Below are positions 8,041 to 15,162 of a stretch of DNA of 64,000 bases, one piece after another. A program made the position numbers and the translations under genes. Numbering within the stretch: the first letter of the stretch is position 1; the number at the start of each line of letters is the position of its first letter. The notes beneath the pieces are model-generated. The model was given only the letters and a program-made list of their open reading frames with translations, was not told the origin of the DNA and made no database searches. This DNA is from Planobispora longispora. GTDB taxonomy: Bacteria; Actinomycetota; Actinomycetes; Streptosporangiales; Streptosporangiaceae. The stretch spans positions 52,894 through 116,893 of the forward strand of contig NZ_BOOH01000047.1 in the NCBI RefSeq assembly GCF_016863135.1. The letters run 5' to 3'.

Positions 8041-8107
8041 TGCTGAATCTCTGACGGAACAGCGGCGGAACGAAAGGCTCGGAGGAGCCGGGAAATCGTG
8101 ATCGGGG

Positions 8108-9859
8108 TCAGAGGGTGAGGGCTCCCGTCAGGAGGTCGTCGAAGCGGTCGAGGTCCTCGGCCGGGCGGTCGATGCCGCGCAGCGGGCCGTGGTCGGCGAG
8201 GTGGGCGTCGGCGTAGAGACGGGCGACCAGGGCCTTGCGGTCGGTGCCGAGTTCACGCCGTTCCCAGCCGGCCTGCTCCAGCAGCAGCGCGGCGGCGTAG
8301 ACGTCGCACATGAACTGGGCCAGCGGGAACAGCCGCGCCTCGGCCGCCACCGGGTCCAGGCCCGACAGGGCGGTGATCGCCTTGCGCAGGTCCTCGATCC
8401 GGGTCCGGACCAGGGAGACGGTGGTCTCGTCGTCGGCCGGGGCCTGGCCGACGGCGGCCGTCAGCCGGTCGAGGAAGGACTCGTGGGCGTTCTCCTTCAG
8501 CATCGCCCGCCGCATGTCCAGGCACAGGACGTTGTCGCCGCCCTCCCAGATCGGGTTGACCTGGGCGTCGCGCAGGATGCGGGCGACCGGCCACTGCTCG
8601 ATGTAGCCGTTGCCGCCGTGGATCTCGATCGCGTCGCTGGCCGCGGTGACGCCGAGGCGGGCGGCGCGGAGCTTGACCAGGGCGGGCGCCAGGCGCAGGC
8701 CGGAGTTGAGCGTGCCGTCGAAGACCATCGCCTGGGCGGCCTCGACCTCGACGATCAGCTCGGCCAGTTTGCGGCGCATGAGCGGCTGGTCGATGAGGGC
8801 CGCGCCGAAGGCCTCGCGGCTGCGGGCGTAGCAGACCGACTCGACCAGCGCGCGGCGGGCGCAGCCCAGTCCCATCATGGCGATGGCCAGGCGGGCGCCG
8901 TTGGTGAGCGTCATCATCCTGCCCAGGCCCTTGCCGTCGCCGGTGCCGCGCGGGTCCGGCGCGAGCAGGAACGCCTCGGCGTCGGCGAACTCGACCTCCG
9001 CCGAGGCGACGGAGCGGGTGCCGAGCTTGTCCTTGAGCCTGCGGATCCGGATGCCGTTGTGGCCGCCGTCGCGCCGCTCGCGCAGGACCAGGAAGGGCGA
9101 GACCCCGCGCACGCCGTCCGGGGCGCCCTCGGGCTTGGCGAGCACGACGAACGCCGAGCCGTTGGCGTTGGAGGCGAACCACTTCAGGCCGTTCAGCCGC
9201 CAGGCGTCGCCGTCCGGGGTGGCGGTGGTCTCCAGCGCGCCGAGGTCGGAGCCGCCGGAGCGCTCGGTGAACATCTGCGCGGCCTCGCCGGAGAACATGC
9301 CGTCGGCGAAGATCTCCCGCACCCGTTCCCTGACGTCCTCGGGCGCGAACGCCTCGGCCATCAGCACGACCATGTCGCCGCCGGTGCCGAGCGCGCAGCC
9401 CATGCCGATGTCGGCCTGGTAGAGCAGGTAGTGCCAGGCCGCGATCATGGCGGCCGGATCGGCCCCGGCCGCCTTGGCCTCCGCGGTGAACTCGGGCCGG
9501 GTGAAGCTCCGGGCGACCAGCTCGCGCCGGGCCTCCTCGAAGGACGGCGGCATGACGATCCGGCTGACGTCGCGGCCCCACCGGTCGTAGCGCTCCAGGC
9601 GGGGCGGGTTGCGGTCGGTCTCCTCGGCGTGCTCCGAGATCGGCCCGGCCATCAGCGCGCCGGCCCGCTCCAGGTGCGGGACGGCCCACTCCAGGCCCTC
9701 GGCGCCGAGATGGCGGCGCATCAGGAAGCGCAGGGTGGGGTCGGAGTCGTACCAGTTCAGCCCGGCCGCACCCGGATAACGCTCGGTCGCGTAGCGCCGG
9801 GACTTGTCGGGGGCGCCGAAGGGCAGCCGGTCGACCGGTTCGACGAGGTAAGAGGCCAT
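8108..9859 (-). CDS. Acyl-CoA dehydrogenase, AidB-like size class
   Basis: 583 residues, longer than short-chain acyl-CoA dehydrogenases (about 380) and near AidB/FadE-type enzymes. Motifs seen: MFTERSGGSDLGALETTA with FAD/substrate loop, LNGLKWFASNANGSAFVV, and AIEIHGGNGYIEQWPVARILRDAQVNPIWEGG near residue 400-430, the latter highly typical of the C-terminal FAD-binding helices. A helical C-terminal extension follows. It would oxidise an acyl-CoA with FAD or act as an AidB-type flavoprotein; substrate unknown. The ATG at 9859 faces a PaaX-type regulator gene across a 117-bp operator-containing gap. Confidence 0.9.
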   Translation of the reverse strand: MASYLVEPVDRLPFGAPDKSRRYATERYPGAAGLNWYDSDPTLRFLMRRHLGAEGLEWAVPHLERAGALMAGPISEHAEETDRNPPRLERYDRWGRDVSRIVMPPSFEEARRELVARSFTRPEFTAEAKAAGADPAAMIAAWHYLLYQADIGMGCALGTGGDMVVLMAEAFAPEDVRERVREIFADGMFSGEAAQMFTERSGGSDLGALETTATPDGDAWRLNGLKWFASNANGSAFVVLAKPEGAPDGVRGVSPFLVLRERRDGGHNGIRIRRLKDKLGTRSVASAEVEFADAEAFLLAPDPRGTGDGKGLGRMMTLTNGARLAIAMMGLGCARRALVESVCYARSREAFGAALIDQPLMRRKLAELIVEVEAAQAMVFDGTLNSGLRLAPALVKLRAARLGVTAASDAIEIHGGNGYIEQWPVARILRDAQVNPIWEGGDNVLCLDMRRAMLKENAHESFLDRLTAAVGQAPADDETTVSLVRTRIEDLRKAITALSGLDPVAAEARLFPLAQFMCDVYAAALLLEQAGWERRELGTDRKALVARLYADAHLADHGPLRGIDRPAEDLDRFDDLLTGALTL

Positions 9860-9867
9860 GTCTGGAT

Positions 9868-9903
9868 ATTACGTTTTTCCAACAGATGATGGGAAGATGT
9901 AAT
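9868..9903. promoter_or_regulatory. Interrupted palindrome in divergent promoter
   Basis: ATTAC-N3-TT(T)CC...GG(G)AA-N3-GTAAT is symmetrical about 9885/9886, in the gap between the acyl-CoA dehydrogenase and PaaX-type genes. Nine of ten arm positions in the two outer blocks and four of five in the inner blocks pair. It is a plausible binding site for the PaaX-type regulator. Confidence 0.55.
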
Positions 9904-9976
9904 GAGCAGGATCGCGATCCGGACCCGGGCCACGCTCCGGACCGCCGCCGGACACGTCCTAAGCTCTGAACCGCCG

Positions 9977-10807
9977 ATGAAGAACGAAGACTCGCTGGGG
10001 CTCCGCCCGCTGACCGCGCGCTCGGTCGTCCTCAGCACGCTGCTGGGCAGCCACCCGCCCCATCTGAAGGCCCGCCACCTGGTGCGCGCGGGCGAGCTGT
10101 TCGGCATCTCCGAGGGCACGGTCCGGGTGGCCCTCTCGCGCATGGTCGCGGCGGGCGACCTCGTCACGGACGACGGCGGCTACCGGCTGGGCGGGCGCCT
10201 GCGGGAACGCCAGGCGCGCCAGGACGCCAGCCGCTCGCCCCTCACCCGCGAGTGGGACGGCTCGTGGGAGGTCGCGATCGTCACCGCCGAGCGGCGGCCG
10301 GCCGCCGAGCGCGCCGCGTTCCGGGACGCCATGACGGCACTGCGCATGGCCGAGATCCGCGAAGGCGTGTGGATGCGCCCGGACAACCTGGTCCGGAGCG
10401 CCCCGGACGGAGACGCGCCCGGCCCGGCCGCCGCGGGCCCGGAGCCCGCCGGAGGAGCCGATGCGGGCCCGGAGTCCATCGGAGGAGCCGACGCGCCGCC
10501 CTCCCCCGTCACCGGGCAGTGCATGTTCCTGCGGGCCGTCCCGGAGGGCGCACCCGCCGCGCTGGCGGCGTCGTTGTGGGACCTTCCCGCGTGGGCGGAC
10601 CGGGCGCGGGCGCTGGGCGAGGAGTTCGACGCGGCGGTCCGGGTGACCGACCGGTTCGTCCTGGCCGCCGCGATCCTGCGGCACCTGCTCACCGATCCCC
10701 TGCTCCCGCCCGGCCTCCTGCCCGGCGACTGGCCGGGGACCGGCCTGCGCCACCGCTACGACCTGTTCGAAGCCGAGTTCGGCGCCCTCCTGCGCGATCA
10801 CCTGTAG
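9977..10807 (+). CDS. PaaX-family transcriptional regulator
   Basis: 276 residues. The N-terminal winged helix begins LRPLTARSVVLSTLLGSHPP and continues LVRAGELFGISEGTVRVALSRMVAAGDLV, the standard PaaX start. The C-terminal PaaX-C domain follows, interrupted by an unusual Ala/Gly/Pro linker containing the repeat GPE(P/S)...GGAD (nucleotides about 10430-10500). PaaX regulators sense phenylacetyl-CoA or related acyl-CoAs and repress catabolic genes. The ATG at 9977 is chosen from the family start; an ATG at 9902 is in frame but would sit inside the operator. It probably represses the divergent acyl-CoA dehydrogenase gene. Confidence 0.88.
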   Translation: MKNEDSLGLRPLTARSVVLSTLLGSHPPHLKARHLVRAGELFGISEGTVRVALSRMVAAGDLVTDDGGYRLGGRLRERQARQDASRSPLTREWDGSWEVAIVTAERRPAAERAAFRDAMTALRMAEIREGVWMRPDNLVRSAPDGDAPGPAAAGPEPAGGADAGPESIGGADAPPSPVTGQCMFLRAVPEGAPAALAASLWDLPAWADRARALGEEFDAAVRVTDRFVLAAAILRHLLTDPLLPPGLLPGDWPGTGLRHRYDLFEAEFGALLRDHL

Positions 10808-10978
10808 CGGATCGCCGCCCGTCGGAAACGGTCCCGGCCGGTGCCGGCCGCCTCCCGGAGCAGGCGTTTGTCACAGGTTCCGGACATACTTGATCTCCAC
10901 GCGGAAGCGATGTTTGATACGTGAGGTTCGTTCCTGTCGCAGTGGCCGCACCTACTGTGCCGACCATGGGTGGTAGGG

Positions 10979-13900
10979 ATGAAGTTCCGGGTTCTCGGCC
11001 CGATCGAGGTCTACGACGACGGGGTTCCCGTCAGGCTCGGCGGCCCGCGCCAGCGCGCGGTGCTCGCCCGGCTGCTGGTCGCGGGCGGAGCCGTCGTCTC
11101 CACCGACACCCTGATCGAGGATCTGTACGGCGACGCGTCTCCACCGAGCGCGGTGTCCACGATCCAGGCCTACGTGTCCAACCTGCGCCGGGCCGTCGAA
11201 CCGGGCCGCCCGCCGCGCGCCCTCCCCCGGCTGCTCGTCGGGCGGCCCCCCGGATACCTGCTCGCCGCGACCGACGTCGACGCGCTCCGGTTCACCGAAC
11301 TCGTCACCCGCTCGGAGTCCCTGCCGCCCGAGGAGGCGCTCGCCTGCTCGGAGGCGGCGCTGCGGCTCTGGCACGGGCCGCCCTACGGCGAGTTCACCGG
11401 GGAGCTGTGGGCCTCCTCCGAGGTCGCGCGCCTCTGCGAGCTGCGCCTCGTCGCGGTCGAGCGGCGCGCCCGGGCGCAACTGGACCTCGGCCGCCCGCAG
11501 GCCGTCGTCACCGGCCTGGAGGCCGAGTCGGCCGCGAACCCGCTGCGTGAGCGGCTGTGGCACCTGCTGGCGCTGGCCCTCTACCGCACCGGGCGGCAGG
11601 CCGACGCGCTGGCCGTGCTGCGCCGCGCCGGAAGGCTGCTCGCCGACCAGCTGGGGCTGGGCCTCGGCCCCGGGCTGAGGGCTCTGGAGGAGGCCATCCT
11701 CCGGCAGGCCGACTCGCTCATGCTCCCCTCCACCTCCCCCGCGCCCGTTCCCCCGATGCCCGTCCCGGCGACCCCCGCGACCCCCGCGAGATCGCGTGCC
11801 CCGCACGGCCGGGAACGGCAGCTGGCCGAGCTGGAGACCCTGCCGGAGCGGGCGGAGGTCGCCGTCGCGGCGGTGAGCGGCGAGCCGGGCATCGGCAAGA
11901 CGTGGCTGCTCGGGGCGTTCCGCGACCGCTGCGCCGCCGCCGGCCGTCTGGTGCTCTGGAGCCGCTGCCCCGAGACCGAGGGCTCCCCGCCCCTGTGGCC
12001 GTGGCTGCAGTTGCTGCGCGCGCTCACCCAGGTCTGTCCCCCGCCCGACCGCCGGGCCCTGACCGGTCTCCTGGACGACGAGACCCCCGCGGGATCCACC
12101 GAGGCCGCGCTCCTGCGCCGCCATCAGGCCATCGCGGACTGGCTGAGGACCGCCGCGCGCTCCCGGCCTCTGGTCGTCGTCCTGGACGACCTGCACTGGG
12201 CCGATCCCGCGTCGCTCCGGCTGCTCAGCGACCTGGTCACGCTGCTGGCGGATTCCACCGAGCCCGTCCCCGTCACGCTGGTCACCGCCTTCCGCGACGG
12301 GCCGGACCGCCTGCGCCTGGACGACGTGCTCGGCCGGCTGGCCCGCCACGACCTGCTCCACGTCCGGCTCACCGGCCTCGGCCCGGAGACCATAAAGATC
12401 ATCGCGCACGGCATGGGCGTCGAACTGGACGGGCCGACCGCCCTGCGGCTGACCGAACGCACCGGCGGGAATCCCCTGTTCGCCCGGGAGACGACCCGCG
12501 TGCTCGCCCAGGGCGGCACGCTGGGCGCCGTACCGGTCGCGGTCGCCGACCTCATCCGGCGGCGGGTGACCGCGCTCGGCCCGCAGGCCGTCGAGGCCCT
12601 CAACGTCTCCGCGGTCATCGGCAGGGACTTCGATCCCGGTGTCGTGGCCCAGGCCTGCCGCGCGGAGCCGGCAGAGGTGTACGGCGTGCTGGACCAGGCC
12701 GTGAACGCCGGGCTGCTCGTCTCCTGCGCCCCGCGCATGGCCTTCGCCCACGACCTGGTCCGCGAGGCCCTCCTGCGCGACCTCCCCGCGCTGCGCAGGG
12801 CGGCGGCGCACCGGGAGGTGATGGCCGCTCTGGCCGACCGCCCCGGCGTGGACGTGGCGGTCGTCGCCCACCACGCCGTCGAGGCCGGTCCGGCGGCCTA
12901 CGGCGAGGCGGCGCGCTGGGCCCGTGCCGCCGCCCGGCAGGCGTCCCTGCGGCTGGCCTACGAGGAGGCGGCCCTGTGGTGGGGCCGGGCGGTCGCGGCC
13001 CACGGCGCCTCCGCGGGCGACCCCCTCGACCACGTCGACCTCCTGCTTCACCAGGTTCGCGCGCTGCTGGCGGCCGGAGACGCGCTCGGGGCCCGCAAGG
13101 CGCGGGCACAGGCCATCCGCGTCGCCGACCGCGGCGACCGCACCGGCGGACGGGACGACTCCGTGCTGACGACCCGCGCGCTGACCGCGCTGGACGCCCC
13201 TTCGGTCTGGACCCTGCGCAACCCCTACGAAGAGGTGGAACTGCATCTGGTCCGCCGGTTCGAGGCCGCGCTGGACCGCCTGCCCCCGGACGACGGGGCC
13301 GAACGCGTGCGGCTGCTGGCCGGGCTGGCGCAGGAGCTGTACGACGGCAGCGACGACCCGCGCTGCGACCGCCTGTCGGCCGAGGCCGTCGAGGCGGCCC
13401 GCCGGCTCGGCGATCCGCACCTGCTGATGCAGACGCTCAACGCGCGGCAGCTCTCGCTGCCCCAGTCCGTCCGTTCCCCCGAGTTGCTGGGGATCGCCGC
13501 CGAACTGCTCGACCTGGCGGCGCGCACCTGCACGCCCGAGTTCGAACTGCTCGCGCAGATGCTGTTCACCCACCACCGGTTGCAGCTGTTCGACGTGGCC
13601 GGCGCCGACGAGGCCGCCACCCGCTGCGACGCGATCCTGGAACGGCTGCCGCTCCCCTGGCCGCGCTTCCAGCACACGATGTGGCGCGCCGGCAGGCTGG
13701 TCCTGGAGGGGCGCTTCGACGACGCCGACGTCCTGTACGGCGAGGCCGAGCGGCAGGCCGGGCGGCTCGGCATGTGGTACGCGGGCGCGGTGGTGGCCAC
13801 CGGGCGCATCATGCTGCACTTCCAGCGCGGTTCCATGGCCGACGCCGGAGCCCTGATCGACTCGGTCGCCGGCATCCACGCCACCATGGACCGTGACTCG

Positions 13901-14314
13901 CGGATCCTGCACCTGTGCGCGCAGGGCCGTACCGCACAGGCCCGCGGGCTGGCCGAGCACGGCTGGGGCACTCCGCCGCGGGACTGGTCCTGGCTGACCA
14001 TGACCTGCCTGCAGGCGGCGGCGCAGACGGCCCTCGGCGACGTCTCCGCCTGCCGGGCCAGCTACTCGGCGCTGCTGCCGCACGGCGGCGGCGTCTCCGT
14101 GGGCTCCGCGATCGCGTTCGCGGGCCCGGTGGACTGGTTCCTGGCCCTGCTCGCCTCCGCCCTGGGCGAGCGTGAGACCGCCGTCCGGCACCTGGTGACG
14201 CTGGCACGGCTGGCGGGCCGCAACGGGCTCGTGCGATGGCGGGACCGGGCGAGGTCGGAGCTCGGGCTCATCACCGAGGGGGGACGGAGCGCGGCGCCGC
14301 GGCGCGCGGGCTGA
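10979..14314 (+). CDS. SARP-type regulator with AAA ATPase and TPR-like domains (AfsR-like)
   Basis: 1111 residues. Residues 1-95 are an OmpR-like winged helix (MKFRVLGPIEVYDDG; FYST-like TLIEDLYGDASPPSAVSTIQAYVSNLRR). Residues about 100-245 are the bacterial transcriptional activation (BTAD) domain (LWASSEVARLCELRL). An AAA/STAND ATPase follows with Walker A GEPGIGKT (301-308) and Walker B VVVLDDLHWAD near 400, then a long helical TPR-like C-terminus. No LuxR HTH is present at the end. Such proteins switch on neighbouring secondary-metabolite operons by binding direct repeats near the -10 box. It lies directly upstream of the lanthipeptide genes and is their probable activator. The ATG at 10979 gives the canonical MKFRVLGP start. 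Confidence 0.92.
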   Translation: MKFRVLGPIEVYDDGVPVRLGGPRQRAVLARLLVAGGAVVSTDTLIEDLYGDASPPSAVSTIQAYVSNLRRAVEPGRPPRALPRLLVGRPPGYLLAATDVDALRFTELVTRSESLPPEEALACSEAALRLWHGPPYGEFTGELWASSEVARLCELRLVAVERRARAQLDLGRPQAVVTGLEAESAANPLRERLWHLLALALYRTGRQADALAVLRRAGRLLADQLGLGLGPGLRALEEAILRQADSLMLPSTSPAPVPPMPVPATPATPARSRAPHGRERQLAELETLPERAEVAVAAVSGEPGIGKTWLLGAFRDRCAAAGRLVLWSRCPETEGSPPLWPWLQLLRALTQVCPPPDRRALTGLLDDETPAGSTEAALLRRHQAIADWLRTAARSRPLVVVLDDLHWADPASLRLLSDLVTLLADSTEPVPVTLVTAFRDGPDRLRLDDVLGRLARHDLLHVRLTGLGPETIKIIAHGMGVELDGPTALRLTERTGGNPLFARETTRVLAQGGTLGAVPVAVADLIRRRVTALGPQAVEALNVSAVIGRDFDPGVVAQACRAEPAEVYGVLDQAVNAGLLVSCAPRMAFAHDLVREALLRDLPALRRAAAHREVMAALADRPGVDVAVVAHHAVEAGPAAYGEAARWARAAARQASLRLAYEEAALWWGRAVAAHGASAGDPLDHVDLLLHQVRALLAAGDALGARKARAQAIRVADRGDRTGGRDDSVLTTRALTALDAPSVWTLRNPYEEVELHLVRRFEAALDRLPPDDGAERVRLLAGLAQELYDGSDDPRCDRLSAEAVEAARRLGDPHLLMQTLNARQLSLPQSVRSPELLGIAAELLDLAARTCTPEFELLAQMLFTHHRLQLFDVAGADEAATRCDAILERLPLPWPRFQHTMWRAGRLVLEGRFDDADVLYGEAERQAGRLGMWYAGAVVATGRIMLHFQRGSMADAGALIDSVAGIHATMDRDSRILHLCAQGRTAQARGLAEHGWGTPPRDWSWLTMTCLQAAAQTALGDVSACRASYSALLPHGGGVSVGSAIAFAGPVDWFLALLASALGERETAVRHLVTLARLAGRNGLVRWRDRARSELGLITEGGRSAAPRRAG

Positions 14315-14377
14315 CTCCGGGACTCCGGGGCCGGCCGGGGATCCCGTGTCCGCCGCGGGAGACCTCCCGGGAGACCC

Positions 14378-14394
14378 TCCAAGTGCTTTCCAAG
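14378..14394 (+). promoter_or_regulatory. SARP-like direct repeat TCCAAG-N5-TCCAAG
   Basis: TCCAAG occurs at 14378-14383 and again at 14389-14394, an 11-bp period. SARP regulators recognise heptameric direct repeats spaced 11 bp, just upstream of a -10 box. The pair sits 104 bp upstream of the small secreted-peptide gene and 64 bp after the SARP stop. No good -10 consensus follows, so the promoter itself is not certain. Confidence 0.55.
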
Positions 14395-14497
14395 CGGGCC
14401 GATGCACCCTTCAGCGGGAAAACACGCGCCCGGGTGCGGCGGCTCTCACCGGAATCACCGCTCACGGGCACGCCTCTTCACGAAAGGCGGAAAGAGA

Positions 14498-14740
14498 ATG
14501 AGAACTCGTCGTCTGGCCGCGGCGGCGCTGGTGGCCGGAGGCCTGGCCTTCGGCGCCGTGGCCGCTCCCGCGACGGCCGCTTCCGCGCAGTCCGCCGGAA
14601 GCTGGTGGTTCGCAGGCCAGTACACGACCAGCGGCGGCTGCAGCAGCGCCGGCGTCAGAGCCCTCTTCAACACCAACGCCCTGGACTTCCAGTGCAGGCG
14701 CGCCGGTTCCTTCTTCGACCTCTACCTCTACCACGAATAG
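14498..14740 (+). CDS. Small secreted peptide with one Cys pair
   Basis: 80 residues. The N-terminus is a clear Sec signal peptide (MRTRRLAAAALVAGG..., ending near PATAASA, residues 1-30). The predicted mature part is about 50 residues, rich in aromatic residues (GSWWFAGQYTT; SFFDLYLYHE), with two cysteines (Cys48 and Cys66) that could form one disulfide. GGCGGAAAGAGA upstream supplies a ribosome site. No family was recognised. It lies between the SARP gene and the lanthionine synthetase gene and has TCCAAG repeats on both sides, so it may belong to the cluster as a secreted accessory factor. It lacks a lanthipeptide-type leader. Confidence 0.75.
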   Translation: MRTRRLAAAALVAGGLAFGAVAAPATAASAQSAGSWWFAGQYTTSGGCSSAGVRALFNTNALDFQCRRAGSFFDLYLYHE

Positions 14741-14778
14741 CAGGCCCCGCCACCGCGAATAGCAGGCCCCGCCACCGC
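14735..14778. repeat. 22-bp perfect tandem duplication at the gene end
   Basis: GAATAGCAGGCCCCGCCACC and the two following bases occur at 14735-14756 and again at 14757-14778, head to tail. The first copy contains the last sense codon and stop (GAA TAG) of the secreted-peptide gene. It is a local slippage duplication with no clear function. Confidence 0.85.
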
Positions 14779-15162
14779 GAGTGGCACGCCCTGACCCCGG
14801 CCCCGGATCCCGCGGCCGGGGTCAGTCGCGTGCGGGTCTTCGGTCCCGAGGACGGGACGGGGCCGGCGATACGACCCGGTCCTCGCGGTCCCGTGATCAC
14901 CGGTTCCCGGTCCGGGCCGCGGCTCTCGGCGGCTCCGAGCGCTTCCAAGCGCTTCCAAGCGGCTCCAAGCGGCTCGCGGAGAAGCGCCTCCAAGTCGCTC
15001 GCAAACGCTGCCGGAGAGCATTCCCGCAGCGTGGATCCGTTCGGCGGGTTCCCGGTGGAGTGCGAGGACGGGCGGGGTCTTCCCGCTGCGGGGCGCCTGC
15101 CGGTCCATGTCCGCCCGGACCCCGCGCGGATCGTCGGGCGAGGGTGAGGGGGCTGGAGAGGC
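14741..15162. other. Non-coding gap before synthetase gene
   Basis: 422 bp with no convincing gene. It contains the 22-bp tandem duplication at its left end and the TCCAAG array at 14931-14995. A GC-rich stretch at 15045-15150 precedes GGAGAG and the GTG start at 15163. It is probably a long promoter/leader region. Confidence 0.55.
14931..14995 (+). promoter_or_regulatory. TCCAAG decamer array upstream of the lanthionine synthetase gene
   Basis: A 10-bp unit CG(C/G)(T/C)TCCAAG is repeated head to tail: a degenerate TCCGAG at 14935, then TCCAAG at 14945, 14955 and 14965, and one more TCCAAG at 14990. The same word forms the 11-bp repeat at 14378. The array is phased to one helical turn, about 170-230 bp upstream of the synthetase start. 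It is the best candidate for cooperative SARP binding at this promoter. Confidence 0.5.

Noticed and set aside
10952..14407. 1151-codon minus-strand open frame opposite the SARP gene
   Set aside because: Composition is Gly/Arg/Gln-rich without domains, and the plus strand encodes a clear SARP-ATPase. Antisense shadow.
14498..14740. Second lanthipeptide precursor
   Set aside because: It has a Sec signal peptide and no ALxxL or LxLQ leader, so it is not a substrate of the synthetase by any visible sign.
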